Both the position numbers and the translations under genes were made by a program. A stretch of 63,490 nt of DNA from positions 1 through 63,490 of the forward strand of contig PXRS01000009.1 in the NCBI GenBank assembly GCA_003023785.1. The letters are read 5' to 3'. Below are positions 41,184-49,458 of this stretch, in pieces (position 1 is the stretch's first letter; every line of letters starts with the position of its first letter). A model generated the notes under the pieces. It was given only the letters and a program-made list of their open reading frames with translations. It was not told the DNA's origin and searched no databases. Source of the DNA: Halobacteriales archaeon QS_5_68_33. Its GTDB lineage: Archaea; Halobacteriota; Halobacteria; Halobacteriales; Haloarculaceae.

Positions 41184-42428
41184 CTCCCTCCGAAAGACCA
41201 GAAAGAGGCCGAGCGCGAGCGCGGCGGCCTCGAAGCAGGCGAGGACGACGAACAGCAGTTGGGTCGACCCATACGTGAGCACCGCGCCGGTGATGGAGGC
41301 CCCGAGCGCCCCGATCCCGAAGATGGCGAGGTAGGTGTAGCCGAAGGACAGGCCCCGATGGTCGGGCGGGGAGAACTTCGCGATGGTGGCCTGGCTGAGC
41401 GGTTGCATCCCGAACAGGGTGAAACCGAGCGCGACGCTGACCGCGAACAGCGCCGGGAGCGACTCCGACGCGGGGACGAACAGGAGCGCGATCACGACGA
41501 GCGCGCCGGCCATAGCCGCGAGGCCGCGCTCGGGGGCCATCGCGTCGGTGAGCCGGCCGCCGACGTACTGTCCGCCGATGCCCACGGCGAGCAGGCCGGC
41601 ATAGAGGTACCGCGAGAGGTCGAACTCGCTGGCGACGGGGCCTTTCGAGACGGGGCCGACTTCCTCCGAGGCCCCGAAGAGGGGGTCGAGGAAACCGCTC
41701 AGCATGTCGGGGAGGAACGTGAGCATCCCCCGGTAGTAGAGGCCGTTGAACATCACTAGGGCGAACACCGCCAGGAACCCGACCGTGAACACGCCCCGGG
41801 ATGCCGAGAGGAACTCCGAGAGGGAGTCGATGTCGGTCGCGGGGGCGTCCCCGCCGTCGGTCGCCGCGAGCGCGGCGGTCTCGTCGAACTCGACGCGGAG
41901 GCCGACGGCGCTCGCGACCAGCGCGGGGACGGCGAGCACGGCGACCGCGACCTGCCACTCGACCGCCAGCAGGAGGACGGCGGTCAGGAACGGCCCGGCG
42001 ACGATGCCCGCGTTGCCGGCCATGCCGTGGTAGGCGAACGCGGCGCCGCGTTCCTCGATGCCCTTGCTGATGAGCGTCAGGCCGGCGGGGTGGTAGACGC
42101 TGGCGGCGATACCCCAGACGGCCAGTGCGACCGTGATGCCGGCGACGCCCGGGAGGACCGCCAGCAGAAGAAAGGAGACACCCATCCCGAGGGTACAGGC
42201 GACGATCAGGGCCCGGGAGCCGAAGCGGTCGACGAGGACGCCGGCGGGGAGCGCGCCGACGCCGAACAGGCCGTAGCCGACGGCGACGACCGTGCCGAGC
42301 GTCGCCGACGTGACCGGAAACTCGACGAGCCACACCGTCAGCAGGATGGGGATCGACAGTTCGTACGTGTGGACGAGTCCGTGCCCGGCCATCACGAATC
42401 CCGTTATCGCGCGGTCGTTCCGGTTCAC
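41181..42428 (-). CDS. MFS transporter
   Basis: A 415-residue major facilitator with about 12 hydrophobic helices and a central hydrophilic loop (ATDGGDAPATDIDSLSEFLSASRG). The loop-2-like motif is GVLVDRFGSRALI and the second-half counterpart is GGRLTDAMAPERGL. Helix 5 has the AYHGMAGNAGIVAGP pattern of drug/metabolite exporters. GTG 42428 (NRNDRAITGF) is the best start; GTG 42437 is possible. Substrate unknown. The TGA stop coincides with an element's target triplet. Confidence 0.88.
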   Translation of the reverse strand: MNRNDRAITGFVMAGHGLVHTYELSIPILLTVWLVEFPVTSATLGTVVAVGYGLFGVGALPAGVLVDRFGSRALIVACTLGMGVSFLLLAVLPGVAGITVALAVWGIAASVYHPAGLTLISKGIEERGAAFAYHGMAGNAGIVAGPFLTAVLLLAVEWQVAVAVLAVPALVASAVGLRVEFDETAALAATDGGDAPATDIDSLSEFLSASRGVFTVGFLAVFALVMFNGLYYRGMLTFLPDMLSGFLDPLFGASEEVGPVSKGPVASEFDLSRYLYAGLLAVGIGGQYVGGRLTDAMAPERGLAAMAGALVVIALLFVPASESLPALFAVSVALGFTLFGMQPLSQATIAKFSPPDHRGLSFGYTYLAIFGIGALGASITGAVLTYGSTQLLFVVLACFEAAALALGLFLVFRRE

Positions 42429-42437
42429 GACCGCCAC

Positions 42438-42832
42438 CCCCGACCCCGTCGTGTCGACACTCGCTGCATCATCACGTGTTGCTACGACCTCTTGATTGAA
42501 TGCGGTTTTCGTTCCGGAACCCGACGCTCGCGCCACCGGAAGCGACGGTTCCGAACTCCGCGGCGCGAAACGACCCGGCAGGACGGCCAGCGACCCGGGA
42601 GAACGTATCGGAGACACCGGGGACCGTGCCGACGATGCCGAACGAAGGACCGAAGACGCCGGAGGGCAGGACCCGGGTCCGGGGGCCTGACGTCGGCTGT
42701 CTCCACCGTCTCGATGGTCGTGGGGGTGTCGGTTTCGGTCGGCCCTTCTGTCCGGGTGGGCGTGTCCTCGCCGTCGGCGACGCTGCCCTCGCCATGGACA
42801 CCGGATGTCACCGGAGAGATACGGGGAGTCGG
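42438..42832. other. 395-bp gap with no confident gene
   Basis: A Thr/Glu-rich frame on the minus strand (42482-42811, EGPTETDTPTTIETVET) resembles a lipoprotein linker but has no signal, lipobox or domain. It may be a gene remnant. No RNA or repeat is evident. Confidence 0.45.
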
Positions 42833-43414
42833 TCACGGGGTCGAGAGGTTCCCCGGGTCGATGTCCGGGACCCGCCCGCGGAAGATACCCTCGACGTCCT
42901 CGGTGTCGACGCCGAGCGACTCGCGGAGGTCGGCGAGACGCCGTTCGACGCGGTCGCACTCGTCGCTGGCGGCGAGTTCGGCTTCGCTTTTCTCGCGTTC
43001 GAGAGCGGCCTTCTTCGAGGCCAGCGAGAGGAACCGCCGGAACTCGTCGTCGTAGCCGGCACGCTCGACCATCTCCGCGACGACGCCGGTGACGTCCGTG
43101 CGGTCGACCGGCTTGACGACGTAGGCGTCGAAGGACATGTCGACGATGTCGAAGTCCGGGTCGACGGCCGTCAGCATGACGACCCGGGGGTCCAGCGCCC
43201 GCGAGTTGGTCTCCGCGAGCACCTCGTCGCCCGACCGGTCGGGCATCCGCCGGTCGAGCAGCATCACGTCCACCGACGCGTCCAGCGCCTCGAGGGCCGC
43301 TTCGCCGCCATAAGCCGTCCGCACCGCGTACTGCCCGTCGAGAAACGCGGCGTACGTGTCCGCGACGGCCCTGTTGTCGTCGACGACCAGCACCGTCGCC
43401 TGCGCGTCGCTCAT
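42833..43414 (-). CDS. HalX-domain response regulator
   Basis: A 193-residue response regulator. The receiver domain has acidic DD near the N-terminus (VLVVDDNRAV), the phosphorylatable Asp in DVMLLDRRMPD and the Lys in YVVKPV. The C-terminal HalX domain follows (VERAGYDDEFRRFLSLASKKAALEREKSEAELAASDECDRVERRLADL). No histidine kinase is adjacent, so the partner is unknown. HalX regulators have no DNA-binding domain and may act through proteins. Confidence 0.9.
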   Translation of the reverse strand: MSDAQATVLVVDDNRAVADTYAAFLDGQYAVRTAYGGEAALEALDASVDVMLLDRRMPDRSGDEVLAETNSRALDPRVVMLTAVDPDFDIVDMSFDAYVVKPVDRTDVTGVVAEMVERAGYDDEFRRFLSLASKKAALEREKSEAELAASDECDRVERRLADLRESLGVDTEDVEGIFRGRVPDIDPGNLSTP

Positions 43415-43614
43415 CCGGGACGCCCCCCGCTCCCGGGGACCGGACCGGACGCTGTCTCGACGGTCATCGTCGGGCCGTTCGACGCCGTCGGCATATAGCT
43501 TGGCCCCTGATTTTCGTTCCTGAAACCTTCGAGTCACACGCACACTGCCAGTATACACGCCTATTCAGCCAGTAACCCGAGTTCAATATCATAGTAGATA
43601 ATTGGATGGAAAAA

Positions 43615-43623
43615 TTTATATAT
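43615..43623 (+). promoter_or_regulatory. TATA box upstream of XapX gene
   Basis: TTTATATAT within a strongly AT-rich stretch. It predicts a transcript start near 43648 and a leader of about 155 bases before the XapX ATG. I found no convincing small gene in that leader; a GGCACC...GGTGCC hairpin (43650-43666) is visible. Confidence 0.55.
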
Positions 43624-43802
43624 GTACAGCAGATACACGTACGTGTGGCACCAGTTCGGTGCCTCAACCTCCACCCCCCACCCACCCACATTCCACTTAC
43701 CTTTCGACGGTATCCCCCGAGTGACGACGTCATCCTGTGATATCGAACGTCCGAGAGCGCCCGGTGTCGAAAATGGTGTGTGCCCCCCGAGCGAAGGGGG
43801 GT

Positions 43803-43994
43803 ATGTCCGACGCGACCGTTGCGGCGCTGGCGCCGGTAACGGGCTTTCTGACGGGTGCGGCCTTCCGGTTTCTGAACGTGCCGATCCCCGCGCCGCCGAA
43901 CGTGAGCGGTATTCTCGGGATCGTCGGGATCTACCTGGGGTACGTCGTGCTCGACCATTTCGGTGTCGGCGTCGACCTCCTCGGGTACATCTGA
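43803..43994 (+). CDS. XapX domain membrane protein
   Basis: A 63-residue protein with two hydrophobic helices (VAALAPVTGFLTGAAFRFL and VSGILGIVGIYLGYVVLDHF) joined by NVPIPAPPN, the signature of XapX proteins. Function is unknown. ATG 43803 is preferred over longer frames, which lack similarity. Its TGA stop (43992-43994) is the target triplet of a collapsed palindromic element. Confidence 0.85.
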   Translation: MSDATVAALAPVTGFLTGAAFRFLNVPIPAPPNVSGILGIVGIYLGYVVLDHFGVGVDLLGYI

Positions 43995-44019
43995 TACGGT
44001 CGTGTAACCGGCAGTATGG
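43992..44019. repeat. Collapsed palindromic element (A left end, B right end)
   Basis: Only TACGGTCG (left, family A) and CCGGCAGTA (right, family B) remain, joined through TGTAA. Same hybrid ends as the element at 9731-9814 with the interior deleted. Left flank TGA is the XapX stop codon. Confidence 0.65.
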
Positions 44020-44043
44020 GGAACGGAGGCGGGTACCGGCCGG

Positions 44044-45498
44044 TCAGTCGTCGGCGCCCGATGGCTGCCCGGTAGGTCGGGTGACCTCGCGGTCGGTCCG
44101 CTCGCCCTCGATGTCGTAGGGGTACTCGCCGGTGACACAGCCCAGACAGAGGTCCGTCTCCGTTCGACCGAGCGCCCCGGCGATGGCCTCGATCGAGAGG
44201 TACGATAGCGAGTCGGCCTTTATTTCGTCGCGGATCTCCGCGACCGAACGGTCGGCCGCGATGAGTTCCTCGCGGCTTGCCATGTCGATCCCCATATAAC
44301 AGGGGGCGACGATCGGCGGCGCGCCGATACGGACGTGGACCTCCTCGGCGCCCGCCTCGTGGAGCAGTTCGACGAGTTGCGTCGAGGTGGTCCCGCGAAC
44401 GATGGAGTCGTCGATGATCGTGACCGTCCTGCCCTCGACCGTGCTCCGGATGGGGTTGAGCTTCAGCCGGACGGCGCGCTCGCGCTCGTCCTGGGTGGGC
44501 ATGATGAACGTCCGGCCGACGTACCGGTTTTTCATCAGCCCCTCGGCGAACTCCACGCCGCTCGCGCTTTCCGAAACGCGTTGCGCCTCGTTGGCTGCCT
44601 CCGCGTAGCCCGACGCGAACGACCGTCCCGAGTCGGGGACGGGCATCACGACGTCGGTCTCGATGCCCGACTCCTCCCAGAGCGAGCGCCCGAGTTCGCG
44701 ACGCACCTCGTAGACGAGTTCGCCGTCGATGATGGAGTCCGGCCGCGCGAAGTAGATGTGCTCGAAGAAACAGTGGGCCGTCGTCTCGGCGTCGACCAGC
44801 TGGTAGGATTCGAACCCCGTCCCGTTGGGGTCGAGCACGACCAGTTCGCCCGGGCGGACGTCCCGGACGATCCCCCCGTCGAGCGTGTCGACCGCCGCGC
44901 TCTCCGAGGCGAGGACGTAACCGTCCTCCAGTTCGCCGATACACAGCGGGCGGTTGCCCTTCGGGTCGCGCACCCCCATGACGGTCTCGTCGTGCATGAC
45001 CGTCAGCGAGTACGACCCGTGGATGCGGTTCATCGTCCGCTTGACCGCCCGGACCAGGTCGGCCTCGAGGAGGTTTCGCGCCAGGTCGTGGGCTATCACC
45101 TCGGTGTCGCCCTCCGAGGTGAAGGCGTGACCGAGGCCGGCGAGTTCGTCGCGGACCGCTTTCGTGTTCACGAGGTTGCCGTTGTGCGCGAGTCCCAGTG
45201 ACCCGCTCTTGAACGACACCGAGAACGGCTGAGCACAGCAGTTGTTCACGCCGCCCGACGTGGGGTAGCGGACGTGGCCGATGCCGTTCGAGCCGTTCAG
45301 CGGTTCCAGGTCGCCTTCCTCGAAGGCCTCGCTGACCAGCCCCATTTCGACGTGGCTGTGCTGCTGGAAGCCGTCGTGGGTGACGATGCCCGTGGATTCC
45401 TGGCCGCGGTGCTGGAGGGCGTAGAGGGAGTAGTAGAGCGGGCGGGCGGCGTCACGGTCCCGGAGAGAGATGCCGACGACGCCGCACTTCTCGTGCAT
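44044..45498 (-). CDS. purF: Amidophosphoribosyltransferase
   Basis: A 484-residue enzyme that makes phosphoribosylamine from PRPP and glutamine, the first step of purine synthesis. The N-terminal nucleophile Cys5 follows a short propeptide (MHEK-CGVVG) that is normally cleaved. Glutaminase motifs are LQHRGQESTGI and HNGNLVN; the PRPP loop is TVTIIDDSIVRGTTS. Cys residues typical of the Fe-S form are present (HCFFEH, LCLGCVTGEYPYDIEG). It follows lsm and rpl37e by three bases, so translation and purine genes share an operon. Confidence 0.96.
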   Translation of the reverse strand: MHEKCGVVGISLRDRDAARPLYYSLYALQHRGQESTGIVTHDGFQQHSHVEMGLVSEAFEEGDLEPLNGSNGIGHVRYPTSGGVNNCCAQPFSVSFKSGSLGLAHNGNLVNTKAVRDELAGLGHAFTSEGDTEVIAHDLARNLLEADLVRAVKRTMNRIHGSYSLTVMHDETVMGVRDPKGNRPLCIGELEDGYVLASESAAVDTLDGGIVRDVRPGELVVLDPNGTGFESYQLVDAETTAHCFFEHIYFARPDSIIDGELVYEVRRELGRSLWEESGIETDVVMPVPDSGRSFASGYAEAANEAQRVSESASGVEFAEGLMKNRYVGRTFIMPTQDERERAVRLKLNPIRSTVEGRTVTIIDDSIVRGTTSTQLVELLHEAGAEEVHVRIGAPPIVAPCYMGIDMASREELIAADRSVAEIRDEIKADSLSYLSIEAIAGALGRTETDLCLGCVTGEYPYDIEGERTDREVTRPTGQPSGADD

Positions 45499-45501
45499 GC
45501 C

Positions 45502-45675
45502 TTATTCGCCTGCTTTCGACTGCCAGGCGTAGTCTCGGCGCTTGGCCGATTCACCGAAGCCACAGGACACACAGACCTTCTTTTTCACGTGATAGGACTT
45601 CTCGCCACACCGGCGACACTTCACGTGTGTCGTGGTGTTTTTCTTGCCTTGGCTGGGGGTACCTGCACCAGTCAT
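45502..45675 (-). CDS. rpl37e: Ribosomal protein L37e
   Basis: A 57-residue zinc ribosomal protein starting [20 protein letters not shown]. The zinc finger is [22 protein letters not shown], followed by the [10 protein letters not shown] tail typical of L37e. ATG 45675 overlaps the lsm stop by ATGA. It ends three bases before the purF ATG. The lsm-rpl37e pair is conserved in archaea. Confidence 0.96.
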   Translation of the reverse strand: MTGAGTPSQGKKNTTTHVKCRRCGEKSYHVKKKVCVSCGFGESAKRRDYAWQSKAGE

Positions 45676-45854
45676 GGACGTATCGACACGACGTTGTCGC
45701 CGCGTATAATCGTTGTGTCTCCGTTTTCGACGACCAGATTCATGTGCTGGTCGTAGCCGGTGAGCTCGCCGACGTACTCCTCGCCGCCCTTGAGACGGAC
45801 CGTGACCTCCTCGCCGAGCGACGCCTCCAGCACGTCCAGCGGTCGTCCACTCAT
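45672..45854 (-). CDS. lsm: Sm-like RNA-binding protein (Lsm)
   Basis: A 60-residue Sm-fold protein. Sm1 is [29 protein letters not shown] and Sm2 is [10 protein letters not shown]. It forms a ring that binds small RNAs. ATG 45854 gives the compact archaeal length; an upstream extension (MHARPASSG) is rejected because it overlaps the promoter area. It is coupled to rpl37e by a four-base overlap. Confidence 0.95.
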   Translation of the reverse strand: MSGRPLDVLEASLGEEVTVRLKGGEEYVGELTGYDQHMNLVVENGDTTIIRGDNVVSIRP

Positions 45855-45931
45855 ACCCGAACTGGCTGGCCTCGCGTGCATAAACGTACCGCCTCGAACC
45901 GGTCCGACACCCCGGGACCAGGGGCCGCCCG

Positions 45932-46402
45932 TTACTCCTCGCTCGCGGCCAGTTCCGACAGCCTTCCGGCGGACCGCAGGTCCCCGACGGTGCAGTACCA
46001 GGCGCCCCGGACCCCGTTACGGTCGTTCTCTACCGGGGTGTCCAGCGCCACGAGGCCGCCGAGTTCGAAGACGACGACACGGTCCGTCTCGGAGAACGGG
46101 TCGACCGTCGCCGCCCAGCCCTCGGCGTCGAGCGGTCCCTCGCCGCCCCGTTGCTGTTTGACCCGGTCGGTCACTCGGGCGTAGTGGGTGACCGCCGACA
46201 CCGGCGCCGTCCGGTAGAAACCCATGTATTCGAACGGCTCGGTCGTTCGGTCGTACGACCGCGGACACGGGTACAGTCCCTCGCGACAGCGCCGGAACGT
46301 GTCGGGTTGTGTGGCGACGACGCAGACGCGGGCATCTGCCGGTGCGCGTTCGCCGGACGCCGGTTCACCGGGCTCGGCGTCCTCGCCGTCGCTTCCCTTC
46401 AT
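45932..46402 (-). CDS. Conserved-looking hypothetical protein
   Basis: A 156-residue protein I do not recognise. It has an acidic disordered N-terminus, then [34 protein letters not shown] and [20 protein letters not shown]. The core is a mixed alpha/beta fold with an aromatic-rich segment, a little like PUA/ASCH-type RNA-binding folds; this is only a suggestion. It is upstream of lsm in the same direction with a 77-base gap. Confidence 0.6.
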   Translation of the reverse strand: MKGSDGEDAEPGEPASGERAPADARVCVVATQPDTFRRCREGLYPCPRSYDRTTEPFEYMGFYRTAPVSAVTHYARVTDRVKQQRGGEGPLDAEGWAATVDPFSETDRVVVFELGGLVALDTPVENDRNGVRGAWYCTVGDLRSAGRLSELAASEE

Positions 46403-46420
46403 GGGCGGTCCCGTACCCGT

Positions 46421-46504
46421 TCATACGGTCGGTTGTAACTCATTTCCGGATGTCGTCGAACCGGTCGGCGAAATACCGGTCGATCGGGACAACCGACCGT
46501 ATCA
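46421..46504. repeat. Palindromic element, family A, at enolase-superfamily stop codon
   Basis: Core 46424-46501 has TACGGTCGGTTGT and ACAACCGACCGTA arms and the ACCGGT-centred inner palindrome. TCA flanks both sides; 46502-46504 is the stop codon of the minus-strand gene. One of the most complete copies. Confidence 0.92.
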
Positions 46505-47677
46505 TTCGTAGACGTGGACGCTCCCCGTCGCCCGGGATTCGATCTCGTCCCAGTCGTACTCGACGCCGAGGCCCGGGCCCTCGGGCACCTCGACGCAGCC
46601 CTCGTCGTCGACGGTGTCGAGCATGTCCGAGTAATCGCCCGCGTAGACGGGCGGCTGGGTGTTCGGCGCGTCGGGGTGGACCAGCGCGAGTTCGTAGTAG
46701 TTGGTGTTGCGCGTCGCAGCGATGCAGTGGCGTTGCGCGGGACCGGGCGCGTGGAACTCCACGTCCAGGCCGTGGCCCTCGGCGACGCGGGCGCGCTTCA
46801 TCGCCCCTGTGATCCCGCCGTCGTACTCGGGGTCGGCGCGCACGAAGTCCGTCGACTCGGCGTCGATGAAGTCGGTGCAGGGTTCCAGCCCGCGGACGTG
46901 TTCGGTCTGGAGGATGGGCGTCTCCAGCTTTCGGCGCAACTTCCGGTGGGCGTGCTGAGAGATGCCGCCGTCGCGGTAGGGGTCCTCGTACCAGAAAAAG
47001 CCCTGCTCGTCGAGCGCCCGGCCCAGCTTGAGGGCGTCGCCGAACGTCTCCAGTTCGCAGGCCGGGTCGTGCATCAGGTCCATCCTGTCGCCGACGCGCT
47101 CGCCCACGGCGTGGACCGCCTCGATCTCCCGCTCTAAGTCCCGCGAGCCCTCGCTGCCGCCCCAGCCGTGGATCTTGAACGCGGGATAGCCCATGTCCCG
47201 ACACTCGGCGGCGAACTCCGCGAACGCCTCCGGGCTGTCCAGCCCGCCGTTCTCGTCGCCGTGATAGGTCGAAGCGTAGGCCGGAAACCGCGTCCGGTAG
47301 GTCCCGAGCAACTCGTGGATGGCCGCGTCGTGGTGCTTGCCGGCGAAGTCCCACAGCGCGATGTCCACCGGCCCGATACCCATGCGGTCGTACTTCCGGA
47401 GCGCGCGCTTGATCTCCGACCAGTGGCGCTCCCGTTCGAGGGGGTTTTTCCCGACGAGGTAGTCGGCGAAGGTGTTGACCTGTGCGGCGCCGGGGGAGTT
47501 GCCGCCGACGTACTCCCCGGTGATGCCCGCGTCGGTCTCGATCTTCAGCGCGAACAGTTTGCGCTCGACCGACTCGCCGGGCGTATAGACGAGGTTGAAC
47601 CCGTGGTGGTCGGTCCCCATGTCGGGGATCTCGTAGGCGAACTCGACGCTCTCGATCCGGGTGATCGCCGGGGCCAT
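46502..47677 (-). CDS. Mandelate racemase/muconate lactonizing enzyme family (sugar-acid dehydratase-like)
   Basis: A 391-residue member of the enolase superfamily. These enzymes abstract a proton alpha to a carboxylate at a Mg site. Candidate catalytic base KIHGWG (a Lys-x-His variant) is followed by metal ligands Asp in DLMHDPAC, Glu in FFWYEDPYR and Glu in LQTEHVRG. Downstream FHAPGPAQRH may position the substrate. ATG 47677 gives normal length. A sugar-acid dehydratase is plausible but the substrate cannot be assigned. Its stop lies in a palindromic element's flank. Confidence 0.87.
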   Translation of the reverse strand: MAPAITRIESVEFAYEIPDMGTDHHGFNLVYTPGESVERKLFALKIETDAGITGEYVGGNSPGAAQVNTFADYLVGKNPLERERHWSEIKRALRKYDRMGIGPVDIALWDFAGKHHDAAIHELLGTYRTRFPAYASTYHGDENGGLDSPEAFAEFAAECRDMGYPAFKIHGWGGSEGSRDLEREIEAVHAVGERVGDRMDLMHDPACELETFGDALKLGRALDEQGFFWYEDPYRDGGISQHAHRKLRRKLETPILQTEHVRGLEPCTDFIDAESTDFVRADPEYDGGITGAMKRARVAEGHGLDVEFHAPGPAQRHCIAATRNTNYYELALVHPDAPNTQPPVYAGDYSDMLDTVDDEGCVEVPEGPGLGVEYDWDEIESRATGSVHVYE

Positions 47678-47757
47678 ACTCGGGAGTGGACGGCCACGCC
47701 CATCAAAGGCAAGCCTCCGGCAACCGGGGCCGGAACGACCCGCTGGCCGCCGGTCGG

Positions 47758-49092
47758 TCACGCCGTCGCGGCGACGGCCTCGCCCAGCAGGTCGGCGGCG
47801 AGTCCGACCTCGCGCTCGGTCACGTCCAGCGGCGGGAGGATCCGGAGCGTCTTGTGCCCACAGCCCAGCAGGAGGAGCCCCCGCTCCATCGCGGCGGCCA
47901 TCACGTCGTCGCGGCGCGCCTTCGTGTCCCACTCGACGCCGATCAGCAGCCCCTTGCCGCGGACGTCGACGACCCCGTCGAGGTCGGCGTCGCGGACCCG
48001 CTCGCGGAAACTCTCGCCGCGTGCGGTCGCGTTGTCGAGCAGGTCCTCCTCCTCGATCACGTCGAGCGTCAGCGCGCCCTGCAGCGCGGCGACGACGTCG
48101 CCACCGCCCCACGTCGAGGAGAGCCGGGACCGCTCGGCGGGGAAGACGTCCTCGCTGGCGAGCGTCGCGCCGACGCGCAACCCCTTGCCGGCCGCGATGA
48201 CGTCCGGTTCGTAGGGGTACTGGTCCGCGGCCCAGAACTCGCCGGTCCGGCCGACGCCGGACTGGACCTCGTCCGCGACGAGCGTGAGGTCGTGTTCCTC
48301 GCACAGCGCCGCTATCTCCTCGGCGAACGCGTCGCTGGGGTAACGCAGGCCGCCCTCCCCCTGGACGGGTTCCAGGACGAGGTAGGCGACGTCGTCGGGG
48401 TCGACGGCACCCCGCTTCGGGTCGAGCAAGCGCCGGAGCCGTGACCGCTCGCCCGAGAGGAAACCACAGGAGCAGGTCCCGGGCGTACAGGCCCGGTCAT
48501 CGCAGTAGGGGACGTCGTGTATCTTGCCGATCTCGGGGAACTCGCGGCGGTAGACCGACTTCGAGCGGTTCAGCGAGAGCGCCCCGAGGGTGCGGCCGTG
48601 GAACGCCCCCTCGAAGGTGATGCCGTAGTCGCCGCCGTGGTCGTAGGATACCTTGATCGCGTTCTCGACGGCTTCGGCCCCGGAGTTCGAGAGGAACACG
48701 GTATCGAGGCCGTAGTGGCTCGCCCGGTCGGTGAGCCGGGCCATCAGGTCCGAGGGAGCCGGCAGGTCGTGGTCGTCGAGCGGGCCGCTGGCGACGTAGA
48801 AGTCCTGGCCGGCGATCTTCGCGGGGTCGGGCAGGTCGAACCCCGCCATCCGCGCTCTGAGCGTCGGGTTGTTGTACCCCAGCGGCGCGGCGGCGACGTG
48901 GCCGGCGAAGTCCATCAGGACGTTGCCGTCGACGTCGGTACAGAAGGGACCGACTGCGGGCGCGGTGTGGTCCCAGACGAACCCGTAGACGTACGTGCTC
49001 GGTGCGGCCGACTCGTGGTGGTAGTCGACCCACTCCCGGGCCCGTTCACCCGGGATTTCGTCGACCGACGGCTCGACCGTGTCCCTGTCCAT
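47758..49092 (-). CDS. Class III PLP aminotransferase
   Basis: A 444-residue PLP enzyme of the 4-aminobutyrate/acetylornithine aminotransferase class. The cofactor Lys is in VIAAGKGLRVG. Other motifs are FLSNSGAEAVENAIKV, EGAFHGRTLGALSL and LVADEVQSGVGRTG. A Cys-rich insertion (CDDRACTPGTCSCGF) of about 15 residues in the middle is unusual and may bind metal. ATG 49092. Substrate uncertain (GABA or a basic amino acid). Same direction as the enolase-like gene with an 80-base gap. Confidence 0.88.
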   Translation of the reverse strand: MDRDTVEPSVDEIPGERAREWVDYHHESAAPSTYVYGFVWDHTAPAVGPFCTDVDGNVLMDFAGHVAAAPLGYNNPTLRARMAGFDLPDPAKIAGQDFYVASGPLDDHDLPAPSDLMARLTDRASHYGLDTVFLSNSGAEAVENAIKVSYDHGGDYGITFEGAFHGRTLGALSLNRSKSVYRREFPEIGKIHDVPYCDDRACTPGTCSCGFLSGERSRLRRLLDPKRGAVDPDDVAYLVLEPVQGEGGLRYPSDAFAEEIAALCEEHDLTLVADEVQSGVGRTGEFWAADQYPYEPDVIAAGKGLRVGATLASEDVFPAERSRLSSTWGGGDVVAALQGALTLDVIEEEDLLDNATARGESFRERVRDADLDGVVDVRGKGLLIGVEWDTKARRDDVMAAAMERGLLLLGCGHKTLRILPPLDVTEREVGLAADLLGEAVAATA

Positions 49093-49145
49093 ACCCGATG
49101 CAGGGCCACTCGGGAGTTACGTCTTTCCACCCGGACGTGATCTGC

Positions 49146-49229
49146 TCATACTGCCGGCTGTAAGTCTGTCAAGGATTTCGCCGCCCCGGGGCGGCGAATA
49201 TCTTCACGAAGTTACAGCCGGCAGTATCA
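49146..49229. repeat. Palindromic element, family B
   Basis: Core 49149-49226: arms TACTGCCGGCTGTAA and TTACAGCCGGCAGTA are perfect. The centre is CGCCGCCCCGGGGCGGCG, giving one long hairpin. TCA flanks both sides (49146-49148 and 49227-49229). It lies upstream of the aminotransferase gene. Confidence 0.9.
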
Positions 49230-49373
49230 ACTCGTGCCGTCACGGACCCGGCGTATCACGAGCCGAACTCACCGATCCGGTGTCGTAACACGTAACGGAG
49301 TCACGTCCGGGTGGATCGTGCCCCGATGCCGGCGGCGTCCCCGACCAGGGCGGGCCGCCGTCCGAGCGGGGAG

Positions 49374-49458
49374 TCATACGGTTTATTGTAGATTATTTCC
49401 GGATAGCGCCGACCCGGGGTCGACGCGTACCGGTAAATCGCTACAATAAACCGTATCA
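49374..49458. repeat. Palindromic element, family A variant with compensated arms
   Basis: Core 49377-49455. Arms are TACGGTTTATTGTAG and CTACAATAAACCGTA: four bases differ from family A, changed on both arms so pairing is kept. The interior (ATTTCCGGAT...GTACCGGTAAAT) is family A-like. TCA flanks both sides; the right TCA is the stop codon of the DUF4010 gene. Confidence 0.9.

Noticed and set aside
42482-42811. Thr-rich minus-strand frame upstream of the MFS gene
   Set aside because: It has no signal peptide, lipobox or domain and overlaps other equally open frames, as GC-rich DNA often shows.
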